DNA of 14,907 nt from an uncultured Alphaproteobacteria bacterium (GTDB lineage: Bacteria > Pseudomonadota > Alphaproteobacteria > Sphingomonadales > Sphingomonadaceae), in contig CAJAHV010000188.1 of assembly GCA_903939555.1 (NCBI GenBank), positions 1 through 14,907 of the forward strand. Direction: 5' to 3'. This document shows, in pieces, positions 6,533-13,614 of this stretch (position 1 is its first letter; each line of letters begins with the position of its first letter). The translations under genes were made by a program, and so were the position numbers. The notes beneath the pieces were generated by a model. It worked only from the letters and a program-made list of their open reading frames with translations, searched no databases and had not been told where the DNA came from.

Positions 6533-7474
6533 ATGATCATCCGCGCTTTCCTTTTTCCGGGCCTGGGCAGCCAGTCGGTCGGCATGGGCCGCGGCCTTGC
6601 CGACGCCAGCCCCATCGCGCGCGCTGTGTTCGAGGAAGTCGACGATGCGTTGGGTTTTCACCTGTCACGGCTGATGTGGGAGGGGCCGGAAGACCAGTTG
6701 ACGCTGACCGAAAATGCTCAGCCGGCCATCATGGCGGTGTCGATAGCGGCGCTGCGCGTACTCGAAGCCGACGGCAATCTGCTGCTCGCCGACAAGGCGG
6801 CCTATGTCGCCGGGCACAGCCTGGGAGAATATACCGCGCTCGCTGCTGCCGGCTCGCTGGGGCTGGCGCAGACGGCACGGCTGTTGCGGCTGCGTGGTCA
6901 ATCGATGCAGGCTGCGGTGCCGGTAGGCGAAGGTGCCATGGCGGCGCTGCTCGGGCTCGGCTTCGAAGCTGTGCAGGCCATCGCCGAGGAAGCAGCGCAG
7001 GGCGATGTCTGTGCCGCCGCCAATGACAATGCCCCGGGGCAAGTCGTGGTATCGGGCCGGGTCGAGGCGGTGGCGCGGGCAATGGCGCTGGCGCGCACGC
7101 GCGGCGCCCGTCATTCGGTGCTGCTGCCGGTGTCGGCACCTTTCCACTGTGCGCTGATGCAGCCGGCGGCCGACGCGATGGCAACCGCGCTGGCGCAAGC
7201 GGCGTTGGCCCGGCCGTTCGTACCGCTGGTCGCCAATGTGACCGCCGATGTGGTGACCGACCCCGACATGATCCGTCGCTTGCTCGTCGAACAGGTGACC
7301 GGCACGGTGCGCTGGCGCGAATCGGTGCTCAGGATGGCGGAACTGGGCGTTACCAATTTCGTCGAGCTGGGCGGCAAGGTGCTGGGGCCGATGGTCCGCC
7401 GGATCACGCCCGATGCGCGGATGCAGAGTGCTGCCGATATCGCGGGTGTCGAAGCGCTGGCGAAGGACTTATAA
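6533..7474 (+). CDS. fabD: Malonyl-CoA:ACP transacylase
   Basis: A 313-residue cytosolic enzyme that moves malonyl from CoA to ACP, the entry step for chain extension in type II fatty acid synthesis. The nucleophile is Ser96 in AGHSLGEYTALAAAG, Arg121 in LLRLRGQSM should hold the malonyl carboxylate, and His205 in VSAPFHCALM is the partner base; all match E. coli FabD with an offset of four. NDNAPGQVVVSG and the C-terminal ELGGKVLGPMVRRI are also family features. One oddity: the near-invariant N-terminal GQGSQ reads GLGSQ here (Leu11, codon ctg at 6563-6565). The start ATG at 6533 begins exactly where the family begins, but the purine run GGGGAG is only 1 nt away, an unusually short spacing. 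It heads the fabD-fabG-acpP-fabF cluster. Confidence 0.97.
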   Translation: MIIRAFLFPGLGSQSVGMGRGLADASPIARAVFEEVDDALGFHLSRLMWEGPEDQLTLTENAQPAIMAVSIAALRVLEADGNLLLADKAAYVAGHSLGEYTALAAAGSLGLAQTARLLRLRGQSMQAAVPVGEGAMAALLGLGFEAVQAIAEEAAQGDVCAAANDNAPGQVVVSGRVEAVARAMALARTRGARHSVLLPVSAPFHCALMQPAADAMATALAQAALARPFVPLVANVTADVVTDPDMIRRLLVEQVTGTVRWRESVLRMAELGVTNFVELGGKVLGPMVRRITPDARMQSAADIAGVEALAKDL

Positions 7475-7621
7475 TATCCTTTTCCCGGGTTGAGCCGGGC
7501 GAATCACCCAAGGCGGCCGGGGGTAGGGATTTCATCGCCAAGCCAGGCTCTCTCGCCCAGCGCCGGCTTCGCCGTCTCCCGCTCTCTCGTGCGGGAGCTT
7601 GAGCATAAAAAGGACGACAGC
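7475..7621. repeat. Hairpin-rich spacer between fabD and fabG, possibly a decayed REP-like element
   Basis: A 147-nt gap holding two dyads: CCCGG-gttgag-CCGGG near 7484-7499, and a perfect 7-bp stem CTCCCGC (7576-7582) with GCGGGAG (7591-7597). The segment 7559-7597 resembles the right half of the dyad at the left edge of the window (agcgccg, then tcgcc, then ctctcg, then ggg), so it may be a diverged copy. The fabG ribosome site AAGGA (7610-7614) follows directly, 7 nt from the start. Confidence 0.45.
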
Positions 7622-8362
7622 ATGTTCGATCTTTCAGGCATGACAGCATTGGTCACCGGCGCTTCGGGTGGCATCGGCAACGCGGTTGCCAAGGCGCTGG
7701 CCGCACAAGGTGCTCGGGTCGCGCTGTCGGGGACTCGCGCCGAGGCACTTGAAGCCGTTCGCGCCGAAATTGGCGGCGATACCGTCATATTGCCGTGCAA
7801 CCTTGCTGATGCCGCCGCTGTCGATGCGCTGGTGCCGCAAGCGATCGAAGCGCTCGGCCGGCTCGATATTCTCGTCAACAATGCCGGGGTGACGCGTGAC
7901 AATCTTGCGCTGCGCATGAAGGACGAGGAGTGGGACATGGTGATCCGTGTCAATCTCGAAGCCGCCTTCCGCCTCGCCCGTGCCGCGCTCAAGCCGATGA
8001 TGATGAAACAGCGTTTCGGTCGCATCATCTCGGTGACCTCGGTTGTTGGCGTCACCGGCAATCCTGGGCAGGCCAATTATGCGGCGTCCAAGGCCGGGTT
8101 GATCGGCATGTCTAAGGCGTTGGCGCAGGAAGTCGCCAGCCGTAACGTGACGGTCAACTGCATCGCGCCCGGCTTCATCACCTCACCGATGACCGACGCC
8201 TTGCCCGAAGCGCAGAAAACCGCGCTGACAGGGCGGATTCCGGCCGGGCGGCTGGGGGATGGTGCCGATGTCGCTGCCGGCGTGGTGTATCTCGCCTCGC
8301 GCGAAGCCGGCTATGTCACAGGGCAGACATTGCATGTGAATGGCGGGATGGCCATGATCTGA
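7622..8362 (+). CDS. fabG: 3-oxoacyl-ACP reductase
   Basis: A 246-residue short-chain dehydrogenase of classical length, cytosolic, reducing 3-oxoacyl-ACP to 3-hydroxyacyl-ACP with NADPH in each elongation cycle. The Rossmann motif TGASGGIG is at 12-19 and NNAG at 86-89. The catalytic residues are Asn111 in RVNLEAAF, Ser140 in VTSVVG, Tyr153 and Lys157 in NYAASKAG. IAPGFITSPMTDALPE and the C-terminal GYVTGQTLHVNGGMAMI are the signature of true FabG rather than a general dehydrogenase. AAGGA lies 7 nt before the ATG; an earlier in-frame start at 7490 would add a tail encoded by the hairpin-rich spacer and is rejected. The neighbours fabD and acpP confirm the role. Confidence 0.98.
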   Translation: MFDLSGMTALVTGASGGIGNAVAKALAAQGARVALSGTRAEALEAVRAEIGGDTVILPCNLADAAAVDALVPQAIEALGRLDILVNNAGVTRDNLALRMKDEEWDMVIRVNLEAAFRLARAALKPMMMKQRFGRIISVTSVVGVTGNPGQANYAASKAGLIGMSKALAQEVASRNVTVNCIAPGFITSPMTDALPEAQKTALTGRIPAGRLGDGADVAAGVVYLASREAGYVTGQTLHVNGGMAMI

Positions 8363-8367
8363 ACCGG

Positions 8368-8403
8368 GCCCGGCACGCGCCATCACAGCCGGGCTCTTGT
8401 CTT
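8368..8403 (+). terminator. Weak terminator or attenuator between fabG and acpP
   Basis: A perfect 7-bp stem GCCCGGC (8368-8374) with GCCGGGC (8388-8394), a 13-nt loop, and an interrupted U tract (tcttgtctt). It is too poor in consecutive U for a sure intrinsic terminator and may only reduce read-through. Confidence 0.4.
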
Positions 8404-8472
8404 GGCGGCCGCGTGCCGCTATCGCCGCAGAGCAAGCAACAACGCCAAAGTGCAATTGGAAAGAGGGATCCC

Positions 8473-8712
8473 ATGAGCGACGTCGCCGACCGCGTTAAGA
8501 AGATCGTCGTTGAACATCTCGGTGTCGAAGCCGACAAGGTGACCAACGACGCCAGCTTCATCGATGATCTGGGTGCAGACAGTCTCGATACAGTCGAACT
8601 CGTCATGGCCTTCGAGGAAGAGTTTGCGGTGGAAATTCCTGATGATGCCGCCGAAAAGATCCTGACCGTGAAGGACGCCATCGATTTCATCGGCGCCAAC
8701 CAAAAGGGTTGA
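8473..8712 (+). CDS. acpP: Acyl carrier protein
   Basis: A 79-residue acidic protein of normal ACP length that carries growing acyl chains on 4'-phosphopantetheine. The attachment residue is Ser37 in DDLGADSLDTVELVMAFEEEF, and the C-terminal helix (ILTVKDAIDFI) is standard. It hands substrates to FabD, FabG and FabF encoded around it, and probably supplies acyl groups to PlsC further downstream. The ATG at 8473 has GAGGG 5 nt upstream; an upstream in-frame start at 8413 is unlike the family. The hairpin after fabG and the strong terminator after acpP suggest an additional short acpP transcript, in keeping with the high ACP level cells need. A possible promoter TTGTCT-17-TATCGC (near 8398-8426) is weak. 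Confidence 0.99.
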   Translation: MSDVADRVKKIVVEHLGVEADKVTNDASFIDDLGADSLDTVELVMAFEEEFAVEIPDDAAEKILTVKDAIDFIGANQKG

Positions 8713-8767
8713 TGGTGCCTGTCGTGCCTGGGCCTTGCGGCCCGGTACGCCGATATTGATTTGGCAG

Positions 8768-8800
8768 ACGGCCTTTCGCGGATATGCGAGAGGCCGTTTT
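8768..8800 (+). terminator. Strong intrinsic terminator after acpP
   Basis: A 12-bp stem with one G-U pair (8768-8779 with 8786-8797), a GGATAT loop and TTTT at 8797-8800. It should end most acpP transcripts, so fabF either depends on read-through or has its own promoter in the AT-rich stretch 8801-8820, where no convincing -35 and -10 pair can be seen. Confidence 0.88.
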
Positions 8801-8863
8801 GCATATAAAATATGAAGATTCATCAAGGTCCGGAACGGACGATCTGGGAAGGATAGGCTGCTG

Positions 8864-10126
8864 ATGCGGCGCGTGGTGGTAACGGGTGTGGGGCTGGTGA
8901 CGCCCTTGGGCTCGGATGTTGAAACGGTGTGGGCCAATATATTGGCGTCGAAATCGGGCGCTGGCACGATCACGCGTTTCGATGCGACCGATTATGCCTG
9001 CCGAATCGCCTGCGAAGTCATTCGCGGTGATGGCTCGGGGGTAACCTTCAATGCCGATACGCGCGTCGATTACAAGGTTCAGCGCCAGGTTGATCCGTTC
9101 ATCACTTATGGCATCGATGCTGCCGGCCAGGCGCTCGAGGACGCCGGCTTGACCGACATGACGGAGGCGGAACGCTTTCGCGCCGGTTGCTCGATCGGGT
9201 CGGGAATTGGTGGCCTGCCGGGCATCGCGTCAGAATCGATCGTGCTGCACGAAAAAGGCCCGCGTCGGGTCAGCCCGCATTTCGTCCATGGCCGGCTGAT
9301 CAACCTGATATCAGGCCAGGTGTCGATCAAATATGGCCTGATGGGGCCGAATCATGCGGTGGTCACTGCTTGTTCGACAGGGGCGCATGCCATTGGCGAT
9401 GCCGCGCGGATGATCGCGCTCGACGATGCCGATGTGATGCTTGCCGGTGGTGCCGAAGGCGCCATCTGCCCGCTCGGGATCGCCGGTTTCTCGCAGGCCA
9501 AGGCGCTGTCGACCGGGTTCAACGATGATCCGACCCGGGGGAGTCGCCCCTATGACAAGGGCCGTGATGGCTTCGTCATGGGCGAAGGTGCCGGTGTTGT
9601 CGTGCTCGAGGAATATGAACGCGCCAAGGCGCGCGGTGCCAAGATCTATGGCGAAGTCATCGGCTATGGTCTGACCGGCGATGCCTATCATGTGACCGCG
9701 CCGCACCCCGAAGGCTCGGGTGCCTTCAGGTCGATGGCGATGGCGCTCAAGAAGGCCGGCCTCGCCCCGTCCGATATCGATTATATCAACGCCCATGGCA
9801 CGTCGACGCCCATGGGTGATGAACTGGAACTCGGTGCCGTGCGCCGGCTGTTCGGCAGCGCCATTGATAGCGTGTCGATGTCATCGACCAAATCGGCGAT
9901 CGGGCATCTGCTCGGCGGGGCCGGGGCAGTCGAATCGATATTCTGCCTGCTCGCCATGCGGGATCAGGTGGCGCCGCCGACACTCAATCTCGACGATCCG
10001 TCGGATGCCTGCATCGGTGTTGATTTGGTGCCGCATGTCGCCAAGCCGCGCCCGATCAAGGCAGTGCTCAACAACAGCTTCGGGTTCGGTGGCACGAACG
10101 CGACGCTGGTGATGCGGGCGGTGTGA
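8864..10126 (+). CDS. fabF: 3-oxoacyl-ACP synthase II (KAS II)
   Basis: A 420-residue condensing enzyme that adds malonyl-ACP carbons to acyl-ACP with loss of CO2; FabF also sets the temperature-dependent share of longer unsaturated chains. The start MRRVVVTGVGLVTPLG is the family start. The catalytic Cys170 lies in VTACSTGAHAIGDA, His311 in NAHGTSTPMGD, and Lys343 and His348 in STKSAIGHLLGGAGAVE; the glycine-rich LNNSFGFGGTNA closes the active site. The Cys-His-His triad and the length of just over 410 residues separate it from FabH and from chain-length factors. AAGGA is 10 nt upstream, a wide but usable spacing. It sits between acpP and mltG. Confidence 0.98.
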   Translation: MRRVVVTGVGLVTPLGSDVETVWANILASKSGAGTITRFDATDYACRIACEVIRGDGSGVTFNADTRVDYKVQRQVDPFITYGIDAAGQALEDAGLTDMTEAERFRAGCSIGSGIGGLPGIASESIVLHEKGPRRVSPHFVHGRLINLISGQVSIKYGLMGPNHAVVTACSTGAHAIGDAARMIALDDADVMLAGGAEGAICPLGIAGFSQAKALSTGFNDDPTRGSRPYDKGRDGFVMGEGAGVVVLEEYERAKARGAKIYGEVIGYGLTGDAYHVTAPHPEGSGAFRSMAMALKKAGLAPSDIDYINAHGTSTPMGDELELGAVRRLFGSAIDSVSMSSTKSAIGHLLGGAGAVESIFCLLAMRDQVAPPTLNLDDPSDACIGVDLVPHVAKPRPIKAVLNNSFGFGGTNATLVMRAV

Positions 10127-10151
10127 TGTCGCCCGCGCGAAGCCGCCGGGC

Positions 10152-11120
10152 ATGAGGCGCAGCCCCGTCGTGGCGTTCGTCGCGCTGCTGCTGGTCATCG
10201 GCGGGCCGTTGCTGGTCGCGCCCTGGTTCGGTTGGGGCCGCAAGCCTGTCGGCGTCGTGATGCTCAGCGTACCCAAGGGGGCCACGCTGACCGCGGTCGC
10301 CGACGCGATGTACAAGAAAGGGCTGATCGATTCGCCGCGACAATTTCGCATGTTGGCGCGGCTGTTCGGCGGCGATGCTTCGGTGCAGGCCGGCGATTAC
10401 CGGCTGCGCCGCGGCGATGCTTGGCGGACCTATTTGTGGGTCATGCAGAAGGGCCGGGTAGCAGCCGAACGTATCACCATCCCGGAAGGTCTGGCGTCGG
10501 TTCAGGTTGTTGACCTGCTCTCCCGTGAAAAACAGCTCGCCGGCCCGCTGAAAGTGCCTGCCGAAGGCAGCGTGCTGCCCGAAACCTATGATTTCACCGC
10601 CGGCGAACCACGCCAGAAGCTGGTGTCGCGCATGGAACGGGCGATGGCGACGACGCTCGCCGAACTCTGGGCGAAGCGCAGTGGGGCGACTGTCGTCAAA
10701 TCCCCGCACGAGGCGATCATTCTCGCGTCGATCGTCGAAAAGGAAACCGGCAAGGCCGCCGAGCGCCGCATGGTCGCCGGTGTCTATTCGAACCGTCTGC
10801 GCATCGGGATGAAGCTCGATGCCGATCCGACGGTCATTTATCCGATCACGCAGGGGCGCCCGCTCGGTCGACGTATCCGCAGGTCGGAACTGTCGCAGGA
10901 TAGCGGCTACAATACCTATCTCAAGCCGGGTCTGCCGGCCGGGCCGATCGCCAACCCGGGGCGTGCGAGTATCGCGGCGGTGCTTGATCCCGCCCCGACC
11001 AAGGCGCTGTATTTTGTTGCGGATGGCAGCGGCGGCCATGTCTTTGCGGACACGCTTGCCGAACATAATGCCAATGTCGCGAAATGGTTCGCTCTGCGCC
11101 GCCAGCGCGGCGAAATGTGA
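10152..11120 (+). CDS. mltG: Endolytic murein transglycosylase MltG
   Basis: A 322-residue inner-membrane protein, with one transmembrane segment (about residues 6-26) and a periplasmic YceG domain, that cleaves nascent peptidoglycan strands and is thought to set glycan chain release. After a LysM-like N-lobe (VPKGATLTAVADAMYKKGLI, VQAGDYRL, then ITIPEGL) come LPETYDF and the active-site motif ASIVEKETG, in which Glu196 is the expected catalytic acid, then RMVAGVYSNRLRIGMKLDADPTVIY and the closing NTYLKPGLPAGPIANPG. Length and order fit the family. The gene starts 25 nt after fabF with little ribosome-site support, the fabF-mltG order being common. Its stop overlaps the GTG start of the next gene. 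Confidence 0.96.
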   Translation: MRRSPVVAFVALLLVIGGPLLVAPWFGWGRKPVGVVMLSVPKGATLTAVADAMYKKGLIDSPRQFRMLARLFGGDASVQAGDYRLRRGDAWRTYLWVMQKGRVAAERITIPEGLASVQVVDLLSREKQLAGPLKVPAEGSVLPETYDFTAGEPRQKLVSRMERAMATTLAELWAKRSGATVVKSPHEAIILASIVEKETGKAAERRMVAGVYSNRLRIGMKLDADPTVIYPITQGRPLGRRIRRSELSQDSGYNTYLKPGLPAGPIANPGRASIAAVLDPAPTKALYFVADGSGGHVFADTLAEHNANVAKWFALRRQRGEM

Positions 11121-11761
11121 AGCCGCCGCAGGGCCAGCGCAGCGCCAGCAAGGCGCGGCGGCCGCAGGTGGTGCGCGACCGCAGCGGCAGCCGCGCGCCA
11201 AAGCACCGCGAAATCGGACTGGGCGGCATAATCGGCCGCATCGCCGCAGTGTTGTTGCTCGGCTGGAGCGGTGGCTTCCTGTGGTTCAGCCTGACCTTGC
11301 CCGATCCGGCGCCGATCGGCGTGCGCACCGACGCGGTAGTCGTGCTGACCGGCGGCAAGGGCCGCTTGAAGCGCGGCTTGGCGGTGATCGAGGCGGGCAG
11401 CGCCAAGCGCATGCTGGTCTCTGGGGTTGACCGCATCACGACGCGCAAGCAACTGGCAGCAGCAGCCGGCGTGAGAAAAGCCCGGCTCGACACCACCGAT
11501 CTCGGCTATGAAGCGGTCGACACACGCTCCAATGCCGAAGAGACGATGCGCTGGGTGGCCAAGCATAATTTCACCTCGATCCGGCTGGTAACCTCGGCCG
11601 GGCACATGCGCCGTGCCCGGCTCGAACTCAGCCGGGTGTTGCCGCGCAGCATTGCCGTGCTTCCCGATGCCGTGCCTGTCGAGCCCAAGGCCCCATCGAT
11701 TGCCGCCGAATACAGCAAATATCTGCTGCGCCGGGCGGCGCTGTCCATGGGCGAGGCATGA
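11117..11761 (+). CDS. YdcF/SanA-type DUF218 membrane protein
   Basis: A 214-residue protein of the DUF218 (YdcF/SanA/ElyC) superfamily, members of which affect envelope permeability and peptidoglycan or lipid-carrier metabolism; no reaction is established for this subgroup. A very basic cytoplasmic tail (residues 1-32) precedes one transmembrane helix (about 33-60). The globular part shows DAVVVLTGGKGRLKRGLAV (72-90), KRMLVSGVD, then RSNAEETMRW (137-146) and IRLVTSAGHMRRARLE (155-170), the conserved order of the fold. I chose the GTG at 11117 because it overlaps the mltG stop as GTGA; an ATG-less alternative at 11084 would overlap by 37 nt. It also overlaps the next start by 4 nt. Confidence 0.88.
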   Translation: MKPPQGQRSASKARRPQVVRDRSGSRAPKHREIGLGGIIGRIAAVLLLGWSGGFLWFSLTLPDPAPIGVRTDAVVVLTGGKGRLKRGLAVIEAGSAKRMLVSGVDRITTRKQLAAAAGVRKARLDTTDLGYEAVDTRSNAEETMRWVAKHNFTSIRLVTSAGHMRRARLELSRVLPRSIAVLPDAVPVEPKAPSIAAEYSKYLLRRAALSMGEA

Positions 11762-12480
11762 CGATCATCGCATTTCTTCGGTCATGCCTGTTCACCGTCG
11801 TCTTCTATCTCGGCTCGGCGGTCACGGTGACCGGCGCCCTGCTCGCCGGGCTGGTGTCGCGCACCGGGCTTTATCTCGGCCCCAAGCTCTGGGCCGGCTG
11901 GTTCCTGTGGTGCAGCCGCTGGATCACCGGCGTGCGCATCAATGTCGAAGGGGAAATTCCGCCTGGCCCGCATCTTTTCGCCATCAAGCATGAATCGGCT
12001 TATGAAACGATTATGACGCTGTGGCTTTTCACTCGCCCGGCGGTAGTGATGAAGGCTGAATTGAAATCCATCCCGGTCTGGGGTGCGGCGGCGACGCGGC
12101 ACGGCTCGATCTTTGTCGATCGCGACGGCTCGGCGGCGATGTTGCGTACCATGATGAAGGCGGCGCAGGCGGCGGCAAAAGATGGCCGGCCGGTGGTGAT
12201 TTTCCCCGAAGGTACCCGCGTCGCGGTGGGGGCAATTCCGCCACTCGCTGCCGGCTTTGCCGGGCTTTACAAGATATTGAAGCTGCCGGTGGTGCCCGTC
12301 GCGCTCGACAGCGGCAGCGCCTGGCCCAAGGGTTTCATCAAGCGGCCGGGTATCGTTACTTTTCGTTTCGGCACGCCGATCCCGCCCGGCCTGCCGCGCG
12401 ACGTGATCGAAGCACGCGTCCATGCTGCCATCAACACCCTGCAAGCCCCGGAGCGCATGCCCGTGAATTCTGTCGCATGA
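11758..12480 (+). CDS. plsC: 1-acyl-sn-glycerol-3-phosphate acyltransferase
   Basis: A 240-residue inner-membrane enzyme that adds the second acyl chain to lysophosphatidic acid, giving phosphatidic acid for phospholipids; acyl-ACP from the enzymes encoded upstream is a natural donor. An N-terminal hydrophobic segment (about 5-33) anchors it. Acyltransferase motif I is KHESAYET with His78 and Glu83, so His-X4-Glu instead of the textbook His-X4-Asp, a variant known in alphaproteobacterial homologues. KAELKSIPVWG (99-109), FVDRDG and motif III VIFPEGTR (147-154) follow, then PVVPVALDSG. The start shares ATGA with the stop of the DUF218 gene, and the stop shares ATGA with the next start, so the three are probably translated in coupling. 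Confidence 0.95.
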   Translation: MTIIAFLRSCLFTVVFYLGSAVTVTGALLAGLVSRTGLYLGPKLWAGWFLWCSRWITGVRINVEGEIPPGPHLFAIKHESAYETIMTLWLFTRPAVVMKAELKSIPVWGAAATRHGSIFVDRDGSAAMLRTMMKAAQAAAKDGRPVVIFPEGTRVAVGAIPPLAAGFAGLYKILKLPVVPVALDSGSAWPKGFIKRPGIVTFRFGTPIPPGLPRDVIEARVHAAINTLQAPERMPVNSVA

Positions 12481-13439
12481 GCCGCCGTATTCCGCTGTGG
12501 CTGACCCTGGTGCCGCTAATCGCTGCCATCGGCCTTTATCATCTGCTCTGGCAGGGCTGGGCGCGTGATTTCGATGCAGTGGTGCGCAACTGGCTGCCGG
12601 CGACGCCGTTCGAGGTAACGGGCTTTCCCTATCGACTGGAAGCGGTGGTCGGCCACCCTGAATTGCAGGGCGGCGATGTGGTGCGCTTGTTTGCCAACGC
12701 GGCGCGGGCGCGCATAAACCGCGGCCCCTGGCAGGACGAACTTACGCTTGTCGGCGCCGATTATCCGCGTTTTTCGGCGATTGTCGGACCGGGCCTTGGC
12801 GCAAGTTTTTCGGGCAAATCGGCGTTGACCAGCATCAATGTCGAAGACGGCCGGCTGGTTCGCCTGTCGAGCGTCATCGAAGCCGCCAACGCGCGGCTGG
12901 GGTTTTCGCCGGTAAAGATTGCTGCCGACAGCCTGGAATTGCACCTGCGTGAACGCCAGCCCGATGCCAAGGCGCCCGAAAGCGCCACGCCGCCACCGCG
13001 CGGCCAGTTGGTGATCAGCGGCCAGCGCGTGCGCTTTGATGGCGGCGACGCGCTGACGCTGGCTGCCGACATGACGGTGATCGGCTCCGACCGGCTGACC
13101 GCCTATGATCGTTGGGTGACGACGGGTAGCATCGAATTGACCCGGGCCAGCTTGGCCGATGCCCATGGCGAGATCGCCACGATCACCGCCACCATCGTGC
13201 CGCTCGGGCGCCGCGCGCTGCGCTTTGCCGGCAGCATCGATACGGTATGCCCATTGGCGGTCAGCGCTGCATTCGACGGTCGGCCGGCACCGGTGGAAAA
13301 GCGGTTGCGGGCGCCACTGCGGCTGGCGTTCGAAGGTGAGCCTGGCACGATGCGGCTGGCACCGCCGCCGGTCGACCTGGCGCAGCGTCCGACGCGCGGC
13401 CAATTGCCGCCCTGCCCAAGGCTGCGCGGCACGATTTAG
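12477..13439 (+). CDS. DUF2125-family protein
   Basis: A 320-residue protein with an uncleaved-looking N-terminal hydrophobic segment (RIPLWLTLVPLIAAIGLYHL, residues 4-23) and a long extracytoplasmic part. ATPFEVTGFPYRLEAVVGHPEL and the beta-rich alternating repeats after it (INVEDGRLVRLSSVIEAANA, LHLRERQ, then GQLVISGQRVRFDGGDALTL) fit the DUF2125 family of alphaproteobacteria, whose role is unknown. A Pro-rich linker (about 160-179) splits two similar-looking halves. The C-terminus ends in LPPCPRLRGTI. The start shares ATGA with the plsC stop. The overlap and membrane anchor suggest envelope work; no catalytic motif is visible. The family call rests on recognition of pattern, not a search. 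Confidence 0.75.
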   Translation: MSRRIPLWLTLVPLIAAIGLYHLLWQGWARDFDAVVRNWLPATPFEVTGFPYRLEAVVGHPELQGGDVVRLFANAARARINRGPWQDELTLVGADYPRFSAIVGPGLGASFSGKSALTSINVEDGRLVRLSSVIEAANARLGFSPVKIAADSLELHLRERQPDAKAPESATPPPRGQLVISGQRVRFDGGDALTLAADMTVIGSDRLTAYDRWVTTGSIELTRASLADAHGEIATITATIVPLGRRALRFAGSIDTVCPLAVSAAFDGRPAPVEKRLRAPLRLAFEGEPGTMRLAPPPVDLAQRPTRGQLPPCPRLRGTI

Positions 13440-13473
13440 CGGCTTTTGCGCAACACTGTGACGCACAGCAACA

Positions 13474-13503
13474 TTCATCGCCAATGAAGGGCTTTCCTAT
13501 AAC
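13474..13503 (+). promoter_or_regulatory. Possible promoter of the TonB-dependent receptor gene
   Basis: TATAAC (13498-13503), five of six -10 bases, with TTCATC at 13474-13479 and an 18-nt spacer. The -35 is weak. A small dyad CTGTG-acg-CACAG (13456-13468) lies just upstream. In the rest of the 175-nt gap 13440-13614 a 6-bp hairpin (13573-13578 with 13584-13589) stands 13 nt before the ribosome site. Confidence 0.35.
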
Positions 13504-13614
13504 CTTCAGCTATGCTTTTGCCATCAAATTGAAATGGAGCGGCACCGCTGTACCGGGAATAGAAACATTCCAGGGCCAAGGGCTGGCCCAAACCCAAGGG
13601 CAGGGGAAAAACAC

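Noticed and set aside
10068..11201. A 377-codon minus-strand frame opposite fabF and mltG
   Set aside because: It covers the end of fabF and all of mltG, both firmly identified, and its product is Arg/His-rich noise.
12516..13484. A 322-codon minus-strand frame opposite the DUF2125 gene
   Set aside because: The plus frame is tied to plsC by an ATGA overlap and has a membrane anchor. The minus frame is Arg/Gln-rich without features.
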